From NCBI GenBank assembly GCA_963786295.1, contig CAWAYV010000008.1, positions 54,091 to 118,090 on the forward strand: a stretch of 64,000 bases of DNA, written 5' to 3'. The DNA is from JACCZX01 sp963786295 (lineage in GTDB: Bacteria > Pseudomonadota > Gammaproteobacteria > Burkholderiales > Burkholderiaceae_F). Within the stretch, counting starts at the first letter, position 1. Every line of letters begins with the position of its first letter. The translations under genes and the position numbers were made by a program. Under the pieces are notes generated by a model that made no database searches, was not told where the DNA came from, and was given only the letters and a program-made list of their open reading frames with translations. Positions 53,620-61,858 of this stretch are shown in pieces.

Positions 53620-54398
53620 ATGCCTCGCACTGGCGACTTGCGCTGTCTTTGTGCAGCATTCGCGCAGACAACGCACGCGCAAGTCAGTCAGCAGCGCGAG
53701 CCGACGGTCGTCACGTCCGAGGCGCGCGGCAGCGGCGACGAATGCGCTCAAGCGTCGTGCCGACACCGCCGAAGCAGCGCGACGCGTCGTCGTTTCGACC
53801 AACGCATTTCGCCGGCAGCAGAATCTGCCGCCGACGGGACCCGCTCCGCAGCTGGCGAGCGCCGCGCGCTACTTTGCGGATTTCATGGCGCGCACCGGCA
53901 AGTACGGTCATTCGGCCGATGGCAGCGAGCCGGCTGCACGCGCGAAGCGATTCGGCTACGAGTACTGCATCGTCGCCGAGAACATCGCGTACATCTTCAG
54001 TTCAGACGGCACCGACGACCGCCGAGCTCGCGAATCGTCTTTTCGAAGGCTGGCAGAACTCGCCGACGGACATCGCGAGAACATGGTCGATCCGAACGTG
54101 ACCGAAACGGCGGTCGCGGTCGCCCACAGCGCCAAGACCGACTGCTACTACGCGGTGCAGCTATTCGGCAGGCCGAAGTCGCAATCGATCGAGTTCAACG
54201 TGGCCAACCGAGCCGGCGATTGCGGTTGAATACGCGCTCGACGGCCAGACATTTCAGCTGCCACCGCGCGCGACGAGCACACACCAGGTATGCAAGCGTG
54301 CCGTGCTTGAGTTTCGCGGGAAAACCCTGCAGCCGGTGAATGGCCAGCAGCTGGTGATCGTGAACGATCAGAATGGCATGCAACTCCAAGCGCAGTAG
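53620..54398 (+). pseudogene. CAP/SCP-domain exported protein with several frame breaks
   Basis: Recognisable pieces in order: ADTAEAARRVVVSTNAFRRQ, GPAPQLASAARYFADFMART and GKYGHSADGSEPAARAKRFG, then after a shift near 54011-54020 TTAELANRLFEGWQNSP, then back near 54061-54071 to GHRENMVDPNVTETAVAVAH, then after a third shift near 54214 IAVEYALDGQTFQLPPRATS to the TAG at 54396. The CAP His residues are in YGHSADG and GHRENM. Two breaks are +1 and one -1. The N-terminal signal region cannot be read cleanly, so a fourth break is likely and the start is approximate. CAP proteins are secreted, roles varied. Confidence 0.72.
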
Positions 54399-54473
54399 CG
54401 CGGCCATGTAAGGACCGATGATCCACGGCGACTAATCACGCAGTTCAACAAATGCTTGATTAGAGGAAGACGA

Positions 54474-54980
54474 ATGATGACCCGACGTACCCTACTCACG
54501 ACCTTGGCGGCACTCGGACTCGGCGGCGGCGCCGCCCGCACGATGGGCGCCGACACGAAGCCCGGCAAAAGCAGCGCCGGCAGCGTTTCCAAGTTGAACT
54601 TGTCGGATGCCGAATGGAAGAAGCGACTGACTTCCGAGCAATATCACGTATTGCGCAGGGAAGGCACCGAAGCGCCCGGCACCAGTGCATTGAACCGCGA
54701 GAAGCGCCAAGGAACGTATCACTGCGCCGGTTGCGAGTTGCCGCTGTTTTCGAGCGCAACGAAGTACGAGAGTGGCACCGGCTGGCCGAGCTTTTATCAG
54801 CCGCTGCCCGATGCAGTCGGTTTCAAGACTGATTACAAATTGATTCTGCCGCGCACCGAGTATCACTGCGTGCGGTGCGAAGGCCATCAGGGCCATGTGT
54901 TCGATGACGGTCCGCCGCCGACAGGCAAGCGTTACTGCAACAACGGCGTCGCGCTTAAGTTCGTGCCGGTGGCAGCATGA
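54474..54980 (+). CDS. msrB: Exported methionine-R-sulfoxide reductase MsrB with twin-arginine signal
   Basis: Reduces methionine-R-sulfoxide in proteins. The 168-residue protein begins with a Tat signal (TRRTLLTTLAALGLGGGAA), so it probably works in the periplasm after folding. The zinc pairs are CAGC and CVRC, and the catalytic region is RYCNNGVALKF. ATG 54474 or the next ATG at 54477. It overlaps msrA in ATGA. It is the only intact MsrB seen here. Confidence 0.93.
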   Translation: MMTRRTLLTTLAALGLGGGAARTMGADTKPGKSSAGSVSKLNLSDAEWKKRLTSEQYHVLRREGTEAPGTSALNREKRQGTYHCAGCELPLFSSATKYESGTGWPSFYQPLPDAVGFKTDYKLILPRTEYHCVRCEGHQGHVFDDGPPPTGKRYCNNGVALKFVPVAA

Positions 54981-55621
54981 ACGGCCGAACGATAGTTGCG
55001 ATGCTGATTGCCGCCGGTATCGGCGCCGGTGCCGCGTTCGCGCAAGTCAAGGAAGAGAAGCCGGCGGCACCGGCCAATCGTCCTGCGTCGACCGCGACCG
55101 CCACGTTTGCCGGTGGATGCTTCTGGTGTACCGAGGCAGATTTCGACAAAGTCGACGGTGTGATCTCGACCACGTCGGGTTACATCGGCGGCAAGACCGC
55201 GAATCCCACCTACGACAGCGTGTCGGCCGGCAACAGCGGCCACGCGGAAGCCGTCCAGGTGATCTACGACCCGAGCAAGGTGACGTACTCCAAGCTGCTC
55301 GAGTATTACTGGCGCACGATCGATCCCACGACCAAGGACCGACAATTCTGCGATTCCGGCAACCCGTATCGAACCGCCATCTTTGTGCACGACGAACAAC
55401 AACGGGCGTTGGCGGAAGCGTCGAAAAAAGCGCTGAGTGGCAACAAGCCCTTTCGCGAACCGATCGTGACCGAGATCGTCAACGCCACGACGTTTTATCC
55501 GGCCGAGGAATATCACCAGGACTATTACAAGAAAAATCCGGTGCGCTACAAGTTTTACCGTGGCAACTGCGGACGCGACGCGCGCCTTAAGCAACTCTGG
55601 GGTGCACAGGCGCAGCAGTAG
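54977..55621 (+). CDS. msrA: Exported methionine-S-sulfoxide reductase MsrA
   Basis: Reduces methionine-S-sulfoxide. A Sec signal (NGRTIVAMLIAAGIGAGAA, cleavage near AFAQ) precedes the catalytic motif GGCFWCTEADFDKVDGV, followed by GYIGGKTANPTYDSVSAGNS and GHAEAVQVIYDP. Of 214 residues; the resolving Cys may be CGRDARL near the C terminus. Translationally coupled to msrB, so both stereoisomers are repaired outside the cytoplasm. Confidence 0.94.
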   Translation: MNGRTIVAMLIAAGIGAGAAFAQVKEEKPAAPANRPASTATATFAGGCFWCTEADFDKVDGVISTTSGYIGGKTANPTYDSVSAGNSGHAEAVQVIYDPSKVTYSKLLEYYWRTIDPTTKDRQFCDSGNPYRTAIFVHDEQQRALAEASKKALSGNKPFREPIVTEIVNATTFYPAEEYHQDYYKKNPVRYKFYRGNCGRDARLKQLWGAQAQQ

Positions 55622-55638
55622 GCGCTGCAACGATCCGA

Positions 55639-56974
55639 TCAGCTGCTACGCCGCGACTTGCGACGCGCGCCGTAAAGATTCATCAGCGGCGTCACCGAGA
55701 TTCCGTGCACGACGATCGATGCTGCCACCGCCGTGAGCACGATCGATAGCATCGGTTGTGTCAGCGGTCCCGGCAACCCTTGGCCGATCGCGTACAGCAA
55801 GTAGTAGATCGAGCCGATGCCGCGAATGCCGAACCATCCGATCAGCAGACGCTGGTCGTGCGGCATCTGCAGTCCGGCGAGGCCGAGCAGTACGGCAATC
55901 GGTCGCACGACAAAAAACAGCAATACGAGATAGGCAATGGCGTTGTGCGGAAGCACGATCAAAGTCAGCATCGCCCCGACGATCACGACAATCGCGACTT
56001 CGACGATGCGCTCCAACTGTTCGTTGAAGCCGCGCACGGCCTGCGTCATGTAAGCACCGGCAAGCTGAGGATCGGTTGCGAGTTCTTCTTTGCGGCTATC
56101 GGCCGATGCCGCTTTTCCGGCCGCCAGCTTGGCGACTGCAGAGCGTGCCTGCGACGCGCTTGCCGGCTGGCGCTGCGACCGCTGCAGGGCAAGTCCTGCG
56201 GCGAACACTGCCAGGAATCCGTAGGTTGATGCGAGCTGCGAAGCTCCGTAGGCAACGCCGATCAGCCCGAGCATCAAGAACTCGTCGAGCCCCACGGCCT
56301 CCTGATGCCGAGTGCGCAAGTACAGCACCAGTTTTCCGATCGCATATCCGCAGAGCGCACCGATGGCGAGTCCGCCGGCAATCGGCCAGATGAGATCTAA
56401 GATCACCCAGCGCCAGTAGCCCGCACCCGGATCGCGCAAACCCAGCAGGCCCAACCCGAGCATCACAAACGGAAATGCGGCGCCATCGTTCAACCCGCCC
56501 TCTCCGGTCAGGCTGAACCGCACCGAGTCGCGATCGTTCGGGTCGGCCAGCTGCACGTCGGACGCAAGCACAGGATCGGTCGGTGCAAGCATCGCTGCCA
56601 ACAAGATCGCAGCACCAAGCGGAAGATCGAACAACACGACGCCGATTACCGCCAGCAGTGAGATCGTGATCAGCATCGATAGCGTGGCGAGCCGCAGCGT
56701 GGCGCGCCAACGGCGGTCCGACAGCGGCAGCGTCAACTTCAAACCCACCGCAAACAGTGAAACCAGCAACGCCGCCTCGGCGATCACTTCGAGAATCTCG
56801 TGATCGCTGATCGGAGACGGACTGAGCAGCGCGAAGCCCGGCCGGCCCGAGCGCAAATCCGGCCAGCAGATAAAGCATCGACGTGCTGAGCGGCAGGCGC
56901 TTCAGCAGCGTCCCCGAGAGCGCCATCACCGTGAAGATGGCGCCGGCGATCAGCGCCCAGACAGCGAAGGTCAC
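55639..56974 (-). CDS. Cation:proton antiporter (NhaP/CPA1 type), frame broken at 56837-56839
   Basis: Inner-membrane Na+ or K+/H+ antiporter. The N-terminal frame from GTG 56974 reads TFAVWALIAGAIFTVMALSG and LSTSMLYLLAGFALGPAG; the rest, FALLSPSPISDHEILEVIAE to ARRKSRRSS, is one frame over. One extra C in the CCC at 56837-56839 (G on the coding strand) explains it; joined length about 445 residues with 12 hydrophobic segments. The ion-binding region is AAMLAPTDPVLASDVQ. A Lys/Ala/Ser-rich cytosolic loop lies around 230-260. Ion specificity not decided. Confidence 0.88.
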
Positions 56975-57027
56975 AGCGCAGTCAGCGCGAGGTTACGCAT
57001 TGACTGCGCCAAATCAACCCGCGAAAG

Positions 57028-57649
57028 TCAGCGGCTGCGCTCGCTCGATTTACGCTTGCTCGAGCGCTTGGCTGACCGCTTCGATGCCGCGGGCGCGGTT
57101 CCCGCGGCACGAGGGCGTTCACGCTCTCGCGCCGATACCCCGGCCATCGCAACCGCCGGCGTCTCCATCATCTGCTGCACGGCTGTCTGCCATTGGCGCA
57201 TCGCAGAGTCATAGATCGCCATTGGATTCGTCAAGTCTTCGCCCGCCGGTCGCTAGGTCGGGCAACGCCGAGCTCATCGTCAGCGAGCCTTGTGTCGCGG
57301 CACCAAGCGCGTCACGCATACGCTCCATCATCGAATAGCTCGCGCGCACGATGTCGTTGTTCATGGCGGCAATGGCTTGCACCATGTCACGCTGATAACG
57401 TGCGCCCTGCTCCGCTGCGGGGGCTGCCGCCTCCGAAACGGAGCGGCTGACGTCGCCGGCGTCGCGCACCGTTGCCATCGATTGTGCGAGCGAGAGCGGG
57501 CCGCTCGCGCTGTCGCGCATTGCCTGCAACGTAAGCTTCTGCAGGCGCTGCAGTCCGTCTAATGCAGCGTGCGCGATTTCTGCAGTCGCGATCGTTTGCG
57601 CCTCATAAAAATTTGCGATTGGATTGGAAGTCGCTGTCTTTTGCGCCAT
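57028..57649 (-). CDS. Phasin family PHA-granule protein, frame broken at 57242-57244
   Basis: Phasins coat polyhydroxyalkanoate granules. From ATG 57649 the protein runs TATSNPIANFYEAQTIATAE, the phasin helix with LQRLQKLTLQAMRD, then to DLATGG. It continues one frame over as EDLTNPMAIYDSAMRQWQTA and a basic Lys/Arg/Ser tail (KRSAKRSSKRKSSERSR). One extra base in the CCC at 57242-57244 explains it; about 206 residues. The basic tail could bind DNA, as in PhaM-type phasins; that is inference. Confidence 0.8.
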
Positions 57650-57724
57650 CTGTGCGCTCCTCATGTTGTACGTGGCGCCTGCGTATGGCGCCATCGGCAA
57701 AACCAGGCAGGATTTTGATCCAGC

Positions 57725-58642
57725 TTACGCGGCTTTGCGCACTGTACGGCTGGCGGCTTTCTTCGCCGACTTTTTCGCCGGCTTTTTCTCCACCGGCCGC
57801 TTGACCGCCGCCTTGCGCGCCGAGGATCCTCGGGCGGCTGAACCATCGGTGGCGGCGCCGTTGCCGCCCTTGCGCTTCAAGCTTGCACGCAACGCATCCA
57901 TGATGTCGATCACTTTCGCGCTTGCGGGTGCTGCCGCGCCCTCGGGAACCGTAATTTCCTCGCCTTCGACTTTCTTCTGAATTTGCGCTTCGATGCGGTC
58001 TTTGACGTCATCCTTGTATTGCGTTGGATCGAAAGCCTTGGAGGTGATGCTGTCGATCAACTGGTTGGCGAGCGCAAGTTCTTTCGGGCTGATTTTCGCG
58101 TCCGGAATCTCCACCTCGTCGACCGGCCGTACTTCGTCCGCGTACAGCAGCTCCTGCAGAATCAGTCTTCGCTCTGCCACGCGGATATTGACCAGATACT
58201 GCTTGCCACGGGCAGCCCAGCGCCCAATCGCCGAACGGTCCGTGTCACGCATCGCCTCGGCCAGCAGCCGGTACGGCTTCGCGCCCCCTTTATCGGGGCC
58301 CACGTAATACGCCTTCTCGTAGAACACCGGGTCAATCGACGCAGCGGGGACAAACTCGGTGATCTCCACCGCACCGGAAGAGGCTTGTTCGAGCGCTTTC
58401 AGTTCTTCCTTGGTGAAGGTGACAAAGCGGTCTTTTTCGAATTCATAACCTTTGACCATCTCGTTGCGCGGAACGACTTCTCCGGACTCGGCCGATATGT
58501 ATTGCTGCTTCACCCGGCCGCCGTTCGCATCCAGCATCGTGAAAGAGATGCCGGCGCGCGGATTGGTGGCCGCGTAAAGCTTCACGGGAATGGTGACGAG
58601 CCCAAAGGTAATCGTCACCGATTGCAGCGAGCGCGCGGCCAT
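57725..58642 (-). CDS. ku: Ku protein (bacterial non-homologous end joining)
   Basis: DNA-end-binding homodimer of 305 residues. The Ku core (about 1-200) starts ARSLQSVTITFGLVTIPVKL and has FTKEELKALEQAS, YYVGPDKGGAKPYRLLAEAM and AISPKELALANQLI-type segments. The tail (about 250-305) is Lys/Ala-rich (KKPAKKSAKKAASRTVRKAA), as in longer bacterial Ku proteins that thread onto DNA. No ligD adjoins; the ATP-dependent ligase at 39089 is a different class. AT-rich DNA upstream may hold its promoter. Confidence 0.94.
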   Translation of the reverse strand: MAARSLQSVTITFGLVTIPVKLYAATNPRAGISFTMLDANGGRVKQQYISAESGEVVPRNEMVKGYEFEKDRFVTFTKEELKALEQASSGAVEITEFVPAASIDPVFYEKAYYVGPDKGGAKPYRLLAEAMRDTDRSAIGRWAARGKQYLVNIRVAERRLILQELLYADEVRPVDEVEIPDAKISPKELALANQLIDSITSKAFDPTQYKDDVKDRIEAQIQKKVEGEEITVPEGAAAPASAKVIDIMDALRASLKRKGGNGAATDGSAARGSSARKAAVKRPVEKKPAKKSAKKAASRTVRKAA

Positions 58643-58653
58643 TGTTTAACTCA

Positions 58654-58815
58654 CTAGAAGCGAAGCGCGTAGGCGTACGACCGTCGTACCTGGTCCGGTA
58701 GCCAGGCAACGCCGATCGTGACGCGCAAGTTCAGCCGCTTCTTATGTTCCCACCAGAGGCGGCGCTGATGCGGAGTCAGCGCGCGCAGATAGGGACGGTG
58801 CCGCATCAACTTCAT
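58654..58815 (-). CDS. Small 53-residue ORF upstream of ku
   Basis: ATG 58815 gives MKLMRHRPYLRALTPHQRRL and then WWEHKKRLNLRVTIGVAW to a TAG at 58654. It is rich in Arg and Trp and ends 11 bases before the ku start, in the same direction; CGAGGTG precedes the ATG. I do not recognise it. It could be coupled to ku or be chance. Confidence 0.4.
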   Translation of the reverse strand: MKLMRHRPYLRALTPHQRRLWWEHKKRLNLRVTIGVAWLPDQVRRSYAYALRF

Positions 58816-58883
58816 CCAACACCTCGGTACAAGAAAGTCGAGAGTCGATAGGCAAACGCCACTCCCGACAGCCGGTCCGGGAG

Positions 58884-58925
58884 CCGTTTTATAAAAACAT
58901 ACATTAATTCAATCTATTACGGCGC
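58884..58925 (-). promoter_or_regulatory. AT-rich block upstream of the small ORF and ku
   Basis: A strikingly AT-rich 40-base run (TTTATAAAAACATACATTAA region) in a GC-rich genome, between the ku-side small ORF and the methyltransferase. It resembles promoter DNA, but the elements TTGAAT and TATAAA are about 13 bases apart, short for sigma-70. A hairpin (58862-58883) lies beside it. Confidence 0.45.
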
Positions 58926-58947
58926 TTTCCTCAAGTCGAATGACAGA

Positions 58948-59544
58948 TCACTTCAACGGCTTCCGGTAGAAATCGAACACGTGCCGGTTCGGCGCATCGA
59001 TTGCCCAGCGGGCAACTTGCCAAGAACCGAGTAGCGCCGCATCGAATCGCCGCAACGCCGGAATGTCGTCGGGCAACACCCGGTTGCGCGGCGCGATGTC
59101 GTTCCACCCCAGTAGCAGATCGCCGCCCGCGCGTAGATGCGTGTGGCACGCGGCCAATGCAGTGTTGGCGTCCTCAGGCGCATTCAGGCCCCAACCGAGC
59201 ACTCCATTGCATACGACAAGGTCGAAGTAGCCAGGCGGTACGTGGGTGCCCAGGTTCTGCAGATGGTCGACGATGTGCCGCTCGCTGCCGTATCTGCGCA
59301 GGCGTGCCACCGGGTCGATCGTCCAATACTCGCGGCCGTCGAAAATCTCACCGTAACGCTGCGTATAGGCAGCGCACCCGACGAATAACACGCGCGCAAT
59401 GTCGCGCCGGCGCGCGTACTCAGGGAGGATCACTTGCTCGAGTATGCGGCGGTCTTCGGTATGCAATAGCGCGGGCAAGCCAAGCGCGCGCCGCGCAGTC
59501 AGCACCACCGTACGCAATAGACCTTGAAGGCTCGAGACAACCAC
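58948..59544 (-). CDS. SAM-dependent methyltransferase-like protein
   Basis: Protein of 198 residues with a class I methyltransferase fold: RVLFVGCAAYTQRYGEIF (SAM-loop position, atypical because GCAAYT replaces GxGxG), EYWTIDPVARLRRYGSERHI with the ribose-binding Asp, and FDLVVCNGVLGWGLN as the post-motif. Substrate unknown. Start GTG 59544. It lies just downstream of ccmI in the same direction, but no functional link is known. Confidence 0.8.
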   Translation of the reverse strand: MVVSSLQGLLRTVVLTARRALGLPALLHTEDRRILEQVILPEYARRRDIARVLFVGCAAYTQRYGEIFDGREYWTIDPVARLRRYGSERHIVDHLQNLGTHVPPGYFDLVVCNGVLGWGLNAPEDANTALAACHTHLRAGGDLLLGWNDIAPRNRVLPDDIPALRRFDAALLGSWQVARWAIDAPNRHVFDFYRKPLK

Positions 59545-59559
59545 TCCGCGACAATTCGT

Positions 59560-60792
59560 TCAGGGAATGGCGCGATCGATGACGACTGACATCCCCTGCG
59601 TGCCGACCTTCACTTTCTCGGTCGTGCCCTCGAGGTCACCGCTTGCCGGAATCGCATTACCCGAGCGTGAAACGCGTGCATTGACGATGACTTCATTTAA
59701 CGCCGAGATCTTCGCCGTCGGCGCCATCGCGCGCGAATCGTCCAAAGTGAATTGCAACGGCAGCTCGCTGACTCGCGCGCGCACAACGGCCACCGGCATG
59801 CGCGAGCCATCTGCGGGGCGCGCGAACACGAACACCGAATCATCAGGCCGCACTTTCGATGCGAGGGTTGGGCTCAGCGTGACCGTCCCGCTGACGCTGC
59901 GGCCGGCGATGGCGCTGCCCGCCGCACCGCCCTTTTGCGCCTGCGCGACCGGCGGCATTCCCGCCTGCGAGCGCGCTTCGTCGATGCTGCCTTGGATGCG
60001 CTGTCGGATCGGGGAATCGGCGGGGGTGGTGTCCTGTAAACGCTGCCAGTACTCGGCGGCAGCCTTGTAGTCCTTGCGGTCGAACGCTTCCGAGCCGGCC
60101 ATCGCGAGCGCCTTCCATTGGGTCGGATCGATCTTCAGCGCCAGCTGCACGAGCTCCATCGGCTTGCCGGCAAAATTTCGTCCCTGACTCATCGCCAGCG
60201 CGTCGGCGTAATCGGCCAGCAAGTCGGCGTCGTAGGGCAGCAACGTGCTGAGCGTTGCATACGCGGCGGCTGCCTCCTGGAAATTGCCCATCGTGTAATG
60301 CGTGCGCGCCAGAATCGCCCAGCCCTCGACGTTATTGGGTTCTTTTTCGAGCCGCTGCTTGACCTGCGCGATCATCGCGTCGATCTGTTCGCGGCTCGGC
60401 TGACTCGCGTCCTGCGCGATCGCTGCCTGCGGAGACAGCGCACCGGGTGTTCCGAGTTGCCAGTAAAGGGCGGCGGCGGCGATCGGAGCGATCACCGCAA
60501 CGATGACCGCCGGCCACCGATGCGGGCGGCGCTCGATGCGCACGGACTCCGGGCTGCGCGCCTCATCGAGTAATCGCCGCTCAAGCTCGCTTTTAGACTC
60601 GGCGTGTTGCTCGGCGGAAATCGTCCCGCGCGCCAAGTCCGCATCGAGATCGGCGAATTGATCTTTGAAGATCGTCACGTTGGCCGCTGAATGTTCGACC
60701 GAACGCGCTGGCGTCGGCCGCAGCAACGGCCACAGTACCCAGGCAAGCGCCACCGTCACCATCGCAACGGCGATGATTACGAAAGTGGTCAC
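59560..60792 (-). CDS. ccmI: Cytochrome c biogenesis protein CcmI (CycH)
   Basis: Apocytochrome chaperone that hands c-type apoproteins to the CcmFH lyase. GTG 60792 overlaps the ccmH stop (GTGA), giving TTFVIIAVAMVTVALAWVLW as the first of two membrane helices; the second is near WPAVIVAVIAPIAAAALYW. TPR repeats fill about 140-290 (NVEGWAILARTHYTMGNFQE). The C-terminal domain (VSGTVTLSPTLASKVRPDD) is the usual CycH part. About 410 residues. Last gene of the ccm run. Confidence 0.93.
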   Translation of the reverse strand: MTTFVIIAVAMVTVALAWVLWPLLRPTPARSVEHSAANVTIFKDQFADLDADLARGTISAEQHAESKSELERRLLDEARSPESVRIERRPHRWPAVIVAVIAPIAAAALYWQLGTPGALSPQAAIAQDASQPSREQIDAMIAQVKQRLEKEPNNVEGWAILARTHYTMGNFQEAAAAYATLSTLLPYDADLLADYADALAMSQGRNFAGKPMELVQLALKIDPTQWKALAMAGSEAFDRKDYKAAAEYWQRLQDTTPADSPIRQRIQGSIDEARSQAGMPPVAQAQKGGAAGSAIAGRSVSGTVTLSPTLASKVRPDDSVFVFARPADGSRMPVAVVRARVSELPLQFTLDDSRAMAPTAKISALNEVIVNARVSRSGNAIPASGDLEGTTEKVKVGTQGMSVVIDRAIP

Positions 60793-61259
60793 TGATTGCT
60801 TCTGACCGATTCGCCGAGCAGCCGCTCGGCCTCGGCGTGCTCGGCGTCGGTCAGCGGCCGTTCGATAGCGCGCCGGCGGCGATTGCGTAGCGCGCGCATA
60901 AACGCGATCAGAGCGGCGGCCGCGAGCAACGCGGGGCCAAACCACAGCAACAGCGTATGCGGCTTGACGGGGGGTCGATACAACACGAAGTCCCCGTAAC
61001 GCGCGACCATGAAGTCGACGATGTCGCTGTCGCTTCGCCCCGCTCGAATCTGCTCGTTGATCTCGCGGCGCAGATCAACTGCAAGCTCGGCGTTCGATTC
61101 GGCGATCGACTGGTTCTGGCATACCAGACAACGTAACTGCTCGGCGAGTGCTGCCGCTCGGCGGGCGTCGGTTGCGTCGAGCTGAGCAACCGGCTTGGAC
61201 GCGATAACGCTACCCGACATCAGCGCCAGTAACACGCATGCAATCGCAGCGCGAAACAT
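60789..61259 (-). CDS. ccmH: Cytochrome c biogenesis protein CcmH (CcmL), thiol-disulfide protein
   Basis: Reduces the CXXCH cysteines of apocytochromes. The 156-residue protein starts at ATG 61259 with a signal (FRAAIACVLLALMSGSVIA). It contains the active LRCLVCQNQSIAES (CXXC), then DLRREINEQIRAGRSDSDIV and a C-terminal membrane anchor (TLLLWFGPALLAAAALIAF). Two bases separate it from the ccmG stop. The frame's upstream start (61310) lacks a signal. Confidence 0.94.
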   Translation of the reverse strand: MFRAAIACVLLALMSGSVIASKPVAQLDATDARRAAALAEQLRCLVCQNQSIAESNAELAVDLRREINEQIRAGRSDSDIVDFMVARYGDFVLYRPPVKPHTLLLWFGPALLAAAALIAFMRALRNRRRRAIERPLTDAEHAEAERLLGESVRSNQ

Positions 61260-61261
61260 TG

Positions 61262-61840
61262 TCACGATTTTCGCAACTGCTGCACCAGCGGCAGTATCTT
61301 GTCGCGCCACGCGTCTTCGGTGATCGGCCCGATTTGCTTGAAGCGAATCACGCCGGCCTTGTCGATCACGAACGTTTCTGGCACGCCATAGACGCCGTAG
61401 TCGATGCCGACCCGTCCATCGGTGTCCGCAACCGACAGTTTGTACGGATCACCGAACTGCCCGAGCCAGCCCAACGCAGCGTCGCGCTTGTCCTTGTAGT
61501 TCAAGCCGACGATCGGTATCACGTTTTTCTTCGCGAGATCGACCAGCAGCGGATGCTCGATACGGCATGCAACACACCACGACGCCCACACGTTGAGCAA
61601 CCACACTTCGCCCTGCATCTGCTTGGGCGAAAACGTTTGCTCGGGCCGTGCGAGCTGCGTCAATTGAAACGACGGCGCGGGCTTGCCGATAAAAGGTGAC
61701 GGTACCTCGCGCGGATTCAGCCCGAGCCCAACGAACAGAAAGGCCGCCAGCACGATGAAGATCGCCAGCGGCAAGACGAAGCGCAGCGCCGACTTCGGTT
61801 CGATCTCGCTGCCGGAGGGTTTTTCACTGCCGACATTCAC
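61262..61840 (-). CDS. ccmG: Thiol:disulfide interchange protein DsbE/CcmG
   Basis: Membrane-anchored thioredoxin-like protein of 192 residues that keeps CcmH or apocytochrome thiols reduced. One N-terminal helix (FVLPLAIFIVLAAFLFVGLG), then the redox site WASWCVACRIEHPLL with Cys89 and Cys92, the cis-Pro in GVYGVPETFVID, and the CcmG-specific PAPSFQLTQLA. It follows ccmF by 18 bases. Confidence 0.94.
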   Translation of the reverse strand: MNVGSEKPSGSEIEPKSALRFVLPLAIFIVLAAFLFVGLGLNPREVPSPFIGKPAPSFQLTQLARPEQTFSPKQMQGEVWLLNVWASWCVACRIEHPLLVDLAKKNVIPIVGLNYKDKRDAALGWLGQFGDPYKLSVADTDGRVGIDYGVYGVPETFVIDKAGVIRFKQIGPITEDAWRDKILPLVQQLRKS

Positions 61841-61858
61841 GGCGGTGTCGGGTTTCGC

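Noticed and set aside
57725..58642. A Ku-LigD end-joining operon
   Set aside because: No ligD adjoins ku; the only ATP-dependent ligase in the window is a different class 17 kb away.
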